The notes under the pieces: generated by a model
What the model saw: the letters and a program-made list of their open reading frames with translations, nothing else
Told to the model about the DNA's origin: nothing
Database searches by the model: none
Shown here: positions 1 to 9,531 of the stretch, piece by piece
Position numbering within the stretch: the stretch's first letter is position 1
Layout: every line of letters starts with the position of its first letter
Source of the DNA: Apis mellifera
Lineage: Eukaryota; Arthropoda; Insecta; Hymenoptera; Apidae
Assembly (NCBI RefSeq): GCF_003254395.2
Contig: NC_037649.1
Span: 496,001-560,000 of the forward strand
DNA length: 64,000 bases
Direction of reading: 5' to 3'
Made by a program: the position numbers and the translations under genes

Positions 1-3000
1 ATTATACGAGGAGCAAAGTAGTTAGCCAAGTGGCGCTAGTATCGCCTTCCACATCTGTCGTACAAATATATATTAATGTAGAGTATAAGAGAATCGGTAT
101 ATCAATTTGCCAAAAATGTCGCGTCAGAGATTTAATTTAATTCGAATCACAAAGAAACGCGATATCCACTCGTACAAGGAATTCGTTCGATATTTTGTTG
201 AATAACGTTCTCGAAAACGTGTGTAGGACGCGGGTGCGGTTTTAATACACGGTTTTAAATGTAATCTATTTTGTTTTAAAATAATATGGAAACGGAAACA
301 AGGCAACGGTCATAAAGCGTGATGACGTTGGAGGGAAATTGAAGTGGGGTGGAAAGCTGAAGCGGAACGAAACGATTCTTTGTTCTCCCCCTCGCGGTGA
401 CGCAGTTACATAATTCCATTATTTATAGCCAATACTCGGTAGTGGTACGGGGGATGAAACGAAAGGAACGAGACCACAGCTTAGCCTAATTAATTTAGGA
501 AGTCCCAACGTCCGACCATTCTTCCGGAGAGAATAGAATTCCTGGAAACCCTTGCTACCCGTATTACGCTTGCCCCGCTATAACTTTCAACTACGAGCGA
601 TCGTTGTTATCTGGAAAAATAATCTCGGCGTCCTTCCCCGCAGAAAATTACATAATTCCAACCGAATTAGATAACGAACGATGCATTTTAGGAAATATAA
701 GATACGTTTCTTTAGATCATATACGAAAACGCTCTTCGTCTTATTCCAAATAAGCATACCTGGAACGGTTTAATCGGAATCGTATCGCTGGAAATTAATT
801 TTTCACCCGGAAGAAATTTCATTCTACGAAACGGAACAACTCTTTTCCTTTATTCTTTCGTGGATGATATCAACTTTTAAGAAGTTTATTTCTTAAACCT
901 CGCATTCTCACTTTTCTTTCGAAGCGTGTTGTTTTCTAAAATTCCGGATGAAAGTACTTGTCGCGACTACGACTACTACTTTTACGATTCTTCAACATCT
1001 GCGATGAAACAACACTCGACTCGACGATTCTAATAATTCGTGGAAATTCTGTACAATAAAGAAAAGAGAGAGAATAGTAAAATTGAAAAGTGCCAGTTTA
1101 AAATTATCCAAATATTAAATTTGAACGTAGAAAAAGAAAGACTCAATCGCGCATAAAACTTATTATTTCCAACTACTCAACTACTTTCAACGCACCTGGA
1201 CAATCCCCGACGAGATCTCCCCCAAACCCCACCCTTCAAACATGTGGCGTCTGTTAATTTCTTTCTCTCCCCCTTCGAAACGCGCCACCCTCCCCGCTGC
1301 GCTTTTTTTTCTCCTCCTCCACCACCGCGTTCGATCGATCCCCCTCAATCGTAATCGATCCCCTCCCCTTTCTTCTCGGATCAAAAAGAAAAAGAATTCT
1401 CAATCTTTCAACAGGTATTCCCTCGCCCAGACGTCGAATACTAATAATAATAATAACAATAATTCACAACAATAATTCACCGATTCTCGAGAACCAAGCT
1501 CAAAGAATGCTTTTTTACTCTTTCCGTCCCGTGCAAGCGAAAGGGGAGGAGGAGAGGGGCAAGCGACACGAAAGGAAGACGACGGTAAAGTGGTCGTTAA
1601 AAAACGGGAATAATGAGCGAGAGGAGAGATTTGAATGGAGAGTGTCATAAAGCGAGGAAGTGCGGGGTAGGCCGCGAAGGACGAGCAGGAAACGAGAGTT
1701 ACGAAAGGGTCGCTAATCGCGGACTACGGGTACCGGCAAACGTTGTAAAAGGATCTCCTCGGCGAGGGGTTCGCCTCGAGTCCAACCATAGCCCGTGGCT
1801 TCTTCTACGTACACGAATGTATGAATAATATCTGCCTATACATATATATATGTATATATGTATCGCGATAATATCGTTCGTGATCAGATTTTACAGTATC
1901 CTCGGGAGGCCGGGTGCTTCTGGTTATACGGAATCGATATCACCCTCGAGAACGTTAAAATCTACTTCCTTTGCATCGATATATCTGTATTAGCATTTAC
2001 CAGTGTCGCCCCTTCCCTCGTTTTCGCAATTCCCGCACGTATCTTTCCCTCTCCTTCCCCTCCCAGTTGCACGCCAACGATCTATCACAAACGTAGTAGT
2101 AGTAGTAGTCAAGTATCAATTTTGGACAACAGGGAAATCTCTCCCTCTTTTTTTTGAAAAATTTTCGATAATTATCACGCGGATGAGCGTTCCATCGCAT
2201 AATTTTTATATCGTAATTCGACCACCAACGGAGGATTCGTCGATGATGGATAAACGCGAGCGTGAGTGATAAATTAGGGAAAGGGGGAAAAAAAGGGACA
2301 GAGTCATGATGTCGGCGCTATACTTTTCAAAACTTGACACCGCGATTCAAACTGCAATTTCTCTGAAATATTGCCTGCAAAAACGTAAAGCAACGCCGTT
2401 ACGCGTAAATATCTGTATCAGTTACGAGGGATCGTGTGTGTCGAAAGGATAACCAGTGTTTTTTTTTTTTTTCTATCCAGCGATGAGTTTCGAAATAAAA
2501 AGAGGGAAAGGAGAGAAGAAAAAATACGGGGAGGGGGGAGAGACGGTAAGCAACGAATATGCAATATCTCTGTAAGTAATTTAACAATTCTCGTATCGAA
2601 AATATCCACCAACGAAGATTTATTACGCGCAATTTTTCCCGAAATATTGATAACCGAATAAAAATTTATACATTACACGTCCTTGGAATAAAGAAGAAAT
2701 CGTATCGACTCGGCTCGAATTTTTTTCAAATTACAACTTAGAGAGGAGGAGGGAGGGAGAGAGATAGGAGGCTCCCCTCTCCCTTATCTTTCCAACCTTT
2801 TCTCCCCGAACAAATGGTTTAGACGCGAATACCAGTTATTAGGACGAATGCGTGTGACACAGCCGAGTGGATCCCGATGAAGATTCGTGAGACGAAAAGG
2901 GTCTGGAAGGGTCAGATAGAGGGCTTAGTCGTTGCACCCGCAACTCGACAGGCGAGCCGTGCTTGATAGGGGATGAGTGGACGTCTCGTAGTTAGTGGAG

Positions 3001-4300
3001 GATCATCCGTAATTTATGGGAGATCGATCGACTTCGCATTGAGCTGCCACCCAATGACGTAATCGATCGCGTGCGATTACATCACACGGGATTCTGGTCG
3101 GGCATGTAAGTAGCATCGTGTGTGTGTGTGTGTGTGTGTGTGTTTCTCCCTCGCGTGCCACGCGAAAAGGAGGAGAAGAAAAAATAAAGAAATAAAATAA
3201 AAATATATCACGAAACCGTGCGTACGTACGTACGTCCGCGCAAAAACGGACGTCTGTCAACAAGATAACGTTTTATCACGAATAATGTAAATATCTCCTC
3301 TTGATTAATCGTTAATGTCTACTGTCTCTCTCTCTCTGTCTTTCTTCCCGTACGGCCACGTATTCCTCGGGTTATATATACGTATCGATTACTCGTCAAA
3401 AACTCGGCTCGATCGTATTGTTTCGAAACGTCGTTTAATACCATCGAAATAAAGAAGAAGTCAGGTCGATATTTTCTTCGAGGGTGATGGATCGACGAAG
3501 CATTGATTGCCCATTGACAGTAATCTTCCCATTATCCGCTTTTTGTCCGCTATTTATCCCACTTTTGTCGAATTAATATATAATGCGGATCGCCTTTAAC
3601 CTTTCGAAGCCTCGATCGATTTAAATATTCATACCGGTAGAATGGAGAAAGGAAGAAAGTTATGTGGCCATGTTCTATCCATTTCGTTGATCGATCATTA
3701 ACGATTTAAAGAGGAAAGAAAAAGAAACTTTCCTTATACGCGGCAAGATTATCATCGCGGTGGGGAGGGAAGAAGATGATGAAACGTTTCTCTCCCTGTT
3801 TCGCGGTTGAAAAAAATCGTCCAACCCCAAGGGGATTGATCGTTTAATCTACAACGCCCCAGATCTCTTACTTTCCATATCAACATTTAAGTTTCAAAGT
3901 CTCTTTTTAGGTCCTCATCTTGGCCAGGATGAAGTTGCCCCAAGTCATCAAAAAGCAACGCGGCCTGCTTCGTTCAACTTTTCCTTCCTTCCTTCCTTCC
4001 TTCCAACTTTCACTTGGACTCCCTCCCCTTTCTCTGCCTATTTCCCATCCCCTCCTCCTTCTCCTTCTCGGGTAAATATTTTGTCAACGGTCAGACGGGA
4101 AGATGTCTCTCATTGATATCTTTCCGTTGGCACAGGCAATTTGCACCGTAAAAAGAAGTAACTGGAAAATTGATTAAATCGTGCGATCGATTTTAAAGTC
4201 TCTTCAGTTTCCCTAAGAAGGAACATCTACTGTTGTGAACAAGATGAAGAGATTTATATACGTCATCGTAGCAAAGACTTATTCGTTAAGGGAAGAGATA
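1..4300. other. Unassigned non-coding DNA (upstream flank or upstream intron)
   Basis: No reading frame here looks like a protein: the ORFs are short and low in complexity. The stretch holds simple repeats, including a (TG)n run at about 3118-3142, a short CGTA run near 3223-3236 and a (TTCC)n run near 3980-4003. If the CELF gene has its RRM1 exons upstream, which the family predicts, this is intron. If transcription starts near 6 kb, it is 5' flank for that isoform. An AG|GT junction near 1413/1414 lies after a mixed pyrimidine tract but has nothing else in its favour. Confidence 0.6.
3118..3142. repeat. (TG)n dinucleotide microsatellite
   Basis: About 12 TG units without interruption. On the plus strand, the sense strand of the CELF gene, this would be a GU-rich RNA stretch if transcribed. 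GU-rich RNA is the class of target that CELF/Bruno proteins bind. Confidence 0.95.
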
Positions 4301-4349
4301 TTATTTCGCTATCCAAATCTGCAATTATCGGAAATCTGTTGCCGCCTCG

Positions 4350-5880
4350 TGAAAATCGTCGATGGCGGGGAAAAAAGAGGGAGGGAAGAGAAACACGGAG
4401 AGAGAGAGAGAAGGAGCAGGACGAGGAAAAGGAGAAGGAGGAGAGAAAGACAGGCGTAGAACGTCCGTAATGTCGGAAGAGCCGGGAGCAATTTCCGGTG
4501 GCTTTTGTGCGCCCTTTAAAAACGCGAGCTACGGGAGAAGGAGGAGGAGGAGGAGGGGTTGCCCGAGAGAGGGCGGAGAAAAAGGGGTAGCGAGGAGAGA
4601 AGTCGGTGGAGAGTTTTGCGAATGTACGTACGAGTGGTCCTTCTGGACCAACAAATCCCCGGCCGAAGGGCGGGAGGAAAAGTGGAGAGGTTAACTGCAG
4701 GTCCTTTCGCGTTCTTCCTCTCCATTCGCGTGCTTTTATATTTTCTTTCTTTTCTTTTTTCCCTCCCCCTTTTCCTTCAGAGTTGCGCCCCGATCCCGCG
4801 TTTATCTCCTTGCATCGCGCGCTCCTCCTCCTCCTGATAACGAGGGGGAAAAAAAATTTCAACGATCTTCGAGATGCGTACAACAATTTCTTCCAAAAAC
4901 TTCTTTCGAAAATCGATCTTCGAAAAGGAAGAAAGAAAGAAAGAAAAGAAATTGGAATACGAAATTATCCAAGATTGATGGAAAAAGAGAGAAGAGAATC
5001 GAAAGATCGGAAAATCGCGAAAAGGAAAGAAAAGAGAGAAAAAAAAAGGAGAAACATCGTAGACATCGAGTTGGCCATTCGTTATCCGCGCTAATAGATA
5101 TCATTTCATCTCATCTCACGAAGAAGACCTAAGCCACGAGGAACGTTTTCTTATTACGGCTTCTCTCTCTCTCTCTTTCTCTCCCTTTTCGACGTACATC
5201 GACGCGCGCACACATATACATACCTCTTTTCCAGGGATAGAATCTCCGACCCTTAGTACCTTCCAAAGCCTCCTCCTGCCCGGCCCGTGTCCCGGTTTTC
5301 TTTCTTTTTCGGGGACACCAACATCGGGGGGAGAGAAGGGGGGGTCCCTAGAAAGCGCTCGCGCCCTTCTTTGATTGGCCAAATGCTATGGGGTTTCATC
5401 GATATAAGACGAGAGACAGACAGAGACAGACCGATCTGATGGGTAGCCGAGGGACGAAGAAGACGAGAGAGAGGCCTCGGTCTTCGAAAGGAAGACAGAA
5501 GAGGGTGAATTACAAGGACGGAGGAGAAGCGGCAAAAGGGAAAAGAGAGGAGGAGGAGGAGGAGATTGGTGGCGAGGTGGTTGAGTTAAGGGGGGTTGGA
5601 TGGTAAGAGAGAGAGATGGAAAGCTGCTGGAGAAAGTAAAAGCGACAGAGAGAGAGAGAGAGAGAGTATATATATCGGCTGGCACGAGGGTGCGTGGGCT
5701 TTCTCTCAGAGGGTGCGTAGAGTCAAAGAGGGGGAGAGGGGACATCGGAAGGAGAAAGGGTCGCAGAGGGGCGATAGGCGAGGGGCTGGAAGGGAGTAGG
5801 GGAGGTGGATGGCGAGGGAGGAGGGGGACGGCGGCCGGGAGGGTGGGTGGTGGGGGATGAAAGGGAGAAAACTAGAGGGT
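4350..5880. other. GA-rich (plus strand) / CT-rich purine-pyrimidine asymmetric block
   Basis: Long stretches of the plus strand are almost pure purine (around 4370-4460, 4530-4610, 4925-5060, 5450-5560 and 5590-5870), with a few pyrimidine-rich patches between them. It includes (GA)n tracts such as 5647-5666. The many Arg/Glu/Lys-rich or Ser/Pro/Leu-rich ORFs on both strands are translations of this biased DNA, not genes. Such tracts can bind GAGA-type factors or form triplexes. Here they lie just upstream of a CpG-rich stretch and the candidate first exon. Confidence 0.7.
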
Positions 5881-5899
5881 GCGTGTAGGCCTGGGGAAT

Positions 5900-6614
5900 C
5901 AGTCGCGGACGAGCTGCGTTCGGGGTTTTATCTGTAGCTCTGTCCCTTCCGTCTCCTTTGCACTCTCGTCGCGCGCGCTCTTTCCCCTCTTTCTCTTACC
6001 CGAAACGACGCACACGGACACACACACACACACACACACGCTCGCGCACTCGCTCGCACGTACGCACGTGCATACACACGTACACACACATACGTACACA
6101 CACGCGCACACACACGTCCCCCGATATCCATCGAGAAAAGCCCGCGCACTTTGTCCGAATATACGTGTTGAATCGGAGCGAAAACGTGGAACGGGGGAAG
6201 AGAGAGGGAAGAAAGAGAAGGAAGGTGAAGATAAAAGAGAGAGAGAGAGAGAGGGAGAGACGAGTGGTTGGTGTGCCGCTCCTTTCATGCAGTGGAAAAT
6301 CGCGGGCGGAAACACGTGCAATATAACGACGCTTCGGAGATTCTCGGAGGCGCGCGGACGCGCGACGAATTAAACACACGCTCGTGCCGTCCTGCGCCGT
6401 GATCGCGTCGCCGTCCTCTCTTCCGCACGCGCTTACTGTGTAACCCAGTGTGTAAACGGCCAAAAGGCGTTTCGCCCGTCGAAGCCCCACTCTCCCGTGG
6501 ATTGGACGATTGGAAGTGAAAGGATATTAAAGAAAAAAGAAGAAGAGAAAAAATAGAAAATAGTTCGTTCTTTTGTTCCAAGAGGGAAAAAGTTTAACGA
6601 GCGAGTCGTCACCA
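5900..6614 (+). promoter_or_regulatory. CpG-rich promoter-like region and possible 5' UTR
   Basis: This stretch is markedly richer in GC and CpG than most of the window. It contains a long alternating purine-pyrimidine (CA)n/(CG) tract (6008-6116), GA tracts (6237-6253) and a CG-rich patch (6340-6440), and it ends at the ATG of the candidate first coding exon at 6615. An in-frame stop (TAG 6561-6563) precedes that ATG, so the sequence before it would be 5' UTR. No convincing TATA box is visible. The transcription start cannot be placed from sequence alone, and promoter function is inference. Confidence 0.3.
6008..6116. repeat. Interrupted (CA)n tract with CG steps
   Basis: An almost continuous alternating purine-pyrimidine run, mainly CA with CG and TACG interruptions. 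Such DNA is prone to the Z conformation under negative supercoiling. It sits 0.5 kb upstream of the candidate first coding exon. Confidence 0.9.
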
Positions 6615-6665
6615 ATGGTTCACATAGTGGAAGTTGTATCGTCGCGTCGGAACGACTTGCAAATG
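6615..6665 (+). CDS. Candidate alternative first coding exon of the CELF/Bruno gene
   Basis: ATG at 6615 opens 17 codons, MVHIVEVVSSRRNDLQM, followed directly by a good splice donor, ATG|GTGAGT, at 6665/6666. The exon ends on a whole codon (phase 0), which is exactly what the 49-nt exon at 14835 needs; the join would read ...DLQM-MNRP... . TAG at 6561 is in frame upstream and there is no ATG between, so 6615 is the start in this frame. The ATG has G at +4 but a weak C at -3. The protein made this way would lack RRM1 and begin just before RRM2. Alternatives: the exon is 5' UTR and translation begins at the MNRP methionine, or the junction is fortuitous. The peptide matches no domain I recognise. 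RNA evidence would settle it. Confidence 0.45.
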
Positions 6666-6803
6666 GTGAGTGGTGAGAGAAAGAAAAAATGAAATTCGAA
6701 TTATTCATCGAAAGATTCTTCTCCTCGACGAGCGTTCGAAAAAAGCGGAGAGTGTATCGTGGTGTGAACTCGTGGCGGAAATCCGTGTTACCGGTTTCAA
6801 GGA

Positions 6804-6830
6804 AGAGAGAGAGAGAGAGAGAGAGAGAGA
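6804..6830. repeat. (GA)n microsatellite
   Basis: About 13 GA units without interruption in the intron after the candidate first exon. Confidence 0.9.
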
Positions 6831-6979
6831 TACTTTGTTGGTCGTAAAAAGATTCTCTCTGCGAGCGCTCTCTGTTTACGCGCGGTTATTTCTGGCGGCA
6901 TGTGCACAATCGTTACGTTACACGTTATCCCCATCCATATGTTGTACAGGCCCGGTACGCGGAACAGTTTACAATAGCG

Positions 6980-7015
6980 GCTCCTCGCCCCGCTGCTAAA
7001 AGCGGGGCGAGGAGC
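6980..7015. repeat. Perfect 15-bp GC-rich inverted repeat (hairpin)
   Basis: Two 15-nt arms, GCTCCTCGCCCCGCT (6980-6994) and its exact reverse complement (7001-7015), are separated by six bases (GCTAAA). The predicted RNA or DNA stem is perfect and very stable. It lies about 315 nt downstream of the candidate first-exon donor, in CpG-rich DNA. There is no T-run after it and no bacterial context, so it is not a terminator. It is shorter than a typical animal pre-miRNA stem. Function is unknown. Confidence 0.9.
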
Positions 7016-7333
7016 GCACGTGTGCACGCATACGTGGCGGAGTGCATTAGGCGCGGGTACGTGCGGGCGCACGCGAAGAAACGCAGCTGCTCGATAGCGG
7101 GCGTGTCTGCGTTCCGCCTCTGCCTCGATCGTGTGCCCCACGGATCTCTCCGCGAGTCTTTATCAAACGAGGCGGATAACGAGGTTGAAACCGTGCCTCG
7201 ATCAATGTTGCGCCTATTATCGCCGGGGGAAGGTAGATTTCCAATTCTTCTTTTTTTTTCTCTCCCCTCTTTTTCCCGTCGAGATAAAACGAATTGTTTT
7301 TTCGAGTCGACAAGTTGAGCGCCCTCGTGATCC

Positions 7334-7336
<3 letters not shown>

Positions 7337-7400
<64 letters not shown>
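7337..7400. repeat. (AT)32 microsatellite
   Basis: A pure AT dinucleotide run of about 64 bp. The poly-Tyr/Ile ORFs that overlap it on both strands are artefacts of this repeat. Confidence 0.98.
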
Positions 7401-7404
<4 letters not shown>

Positions 7405-8248
7405 ACATTCGTAATTTTTCGTAATTTTCCTTCCCTTCGTCGAGCGTTGTTGCTCGAAGTAAGCTGAATGATTTAGATAGTGTTTTAAAGGGGAAATTGT
7501 GCGTTGAAATATTTATGAGCGGAGGGTGTTGCGTGACGTCGTTTCAACTGGGATTTTCCTTCTTCTTCCTCTTCTTCTTTTCTGATAACGATTCGTAATT
7601 GTTTCAATTCCTCTGATTTTCCGCAGAGGCGTATTTAAATCACGTTCGATTTTGAGAACGGATATATTCCAGGAGGGAATCTGTTGGGGAGTTTCAAAAC
7701 TGAATTACAGCCTACGGATAAATAATCATGGAGGAAGCGGAAAGAGAGAGAGATGGATTTACGCCATTTTTACGTAATATGTGACCCAGTTGCCGAGAGA
7801 AATAAATTATCTCGGATAAACGATGAAACCTTCGATCGGTGGCTTCGCGTCCATTTACCTGTCTTCCTGTCGATCGTAGCTTCCTTCGACGTTGACGTAG
7901 CCCATCCTATATGTACCGTGCGCGTTTGTATCGGGAACGTTGAACAGAACACATGACGGGTTCTCACGAGAAGGCGGGTCGCTGTTGATGCAGAGACGTA
8001 CATCAATTAATGCAGCAGCACACGTGAATGTGCCAGCGCATAACGCCGTGGTAATGTAGCCTCGCCACATGGCTCCACGGTTGCTTTGCTTGGCTCATCA
8101 ATCCTAAAACCAGACCACCCGTTTCTCCAACTTACTCATCGGCCTGGACTCCAATACGCATATCGGCTTGATCGAAACGTTGTTATTCCTTCTCCGATCT
8201 CAGAAATAGGAGAATCTAATCTCCGCGTATATTATTATTACGTCTAGT

Positions 8249-8729
8249 AATTTTTACATTTCTAGGGACCCCTAACTTTGATTGGCAAACATCTTTACCT
8301 ATCTACTTAATCCACGCACGATTGAATCGACATTGTTTCGAATTTTTACATTTCTAGGGACCCCTAACTTTGATTGGCAAACATCTTAACTTATCTACTT
8401 AATCCACGCACGATTGAATCGATATTGTTTCGAATTTTTAAATTTCTAGGGACCCCTAACTTTGATTGGCAAACATCTTAACCTATCTACTTAATCCACG
8501 CACGATTGAATCGACATTGTTTCGAATTTTTACATTTCTAGGGACCCCTAACTTTGATTAGCAAACATCTTAACTTATCTGTTATACTTAATCCACGCAC
8601 GATTGAATCGACGAGCATTGTTTCGAATTTTTACATTTCTAGGGACCCCTAACTTTGATTAGCAAACATCTTAACTTATCTATCATACTTAATCCACGCA
8701 CGATTGAATCGACGACCACTGTTTCCAAT
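8249..8729. repeat. Minisatellite, ~92-bp unit, five copies
   Basis: The unit begins with a TTTTTACATTTCTAGGGACC block and recurs at about 8262, 8354, 8446, 8538 and 8639 (positions of the CTAGGG core). The first three intervals are exactly 92 bp. The last is 101 bp because of small insertions (TTATA- and GAC-type). Copies differ by only a few substitutions. Each unit carries a short dyad, TAGGG-AC-CCCTA, and the shared segment CCACGCACGATTGAATCGA. It is not coding. Confidence 0.95.
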
Positions 8730-9479
8730 ATATATATGTATATTTTGTACATTTGTAAAATGGATCCACTCAAAGCGTTGAACAGGGCTTGTTAAAGTCG
8801 TCGTTTCGGCGGTTTCCCGAAAAAACCGTCCGAGGGGCCGCGACCTACGCGTAGATGGACGCAGACGCCGGCATCGTCGCCGTCGGCGTCACGAAATAGA
8901 GGGACGGGGATAACGTTTGACATTTAATGCGCGCCCAGGCATTGGCTTAGATTACAATCGGTGAACGGTGATTGGCCTGGGGACGCGAAAGCTCACTCGA
9001 CTCGAATGCTCTTTCGGCGGGGGCTGTAGCCGGCGTTCAAATATTTGTAGAGTGTTAGGGAAAAAAGTGATCGGGGGGAAGGGGAGTGGATAGGCGGGGA
9101 TAGGCGAATAAAAAAAAAAAAGGGAAAAGAAGTGAGAAATTGGATAGGCAGAGGCGTGGTTGCGTGAAAAATTCGACGTCGAAACAACCTGCGTATCCCC
9201 CTCCCCCCTCTCTAGGGAAAACCTAGGGAATCATAAGTAATCTCGAGCGGGGGAGTAAGAAAGGAGTAAGAAAGTATGGTTTGCTTCCGTTGTGTAATTA
9301 AGTGGTTAAATTCTCTTTGGTCATATTAGGCAATCAGGGCGTGTAAGAGGCTTAATACTTGGCTCGAAACTTCGATCGCAGGGCGGGGAGGCAGGAGGAG
9401 GGTTACGATTAATTCTTCCTCGAATGCGACGATGACATCATTCGCGTGAATCAATATCGCGAATCTATCAATATCTAAT

Positions 9480-9481
<2 letters not shown>

Positions 9482-9529
<48 letters not shown>
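9482..9529. repeat. (AT)n microsatellite
   Basis: A pure AT dinucleotide run of about 48 bp. Confidence 0.97.

Positions 9530-9531
<2 letters not shown>

Noticed and set aside
4263..4886. 207-codon ORF on the minus strand
   Set aside because: It lies in the GA/CT-asymmetric block and is made of Ser/Phe/Leu and Pro runs; other frames are equally open.
5161..6262. Serine- or threonine/histidine-rich ORFs on both strands
   Set aside because: They are translations of CT, GA and CA microsatellites.
7753..7956. 67-codon plus-strand ORF with balanced composition
   Set aside because: It looks more protein-like than its neighbours but matches no family I know and has no splice or start context. It was kept out of the feature list for lack of support.
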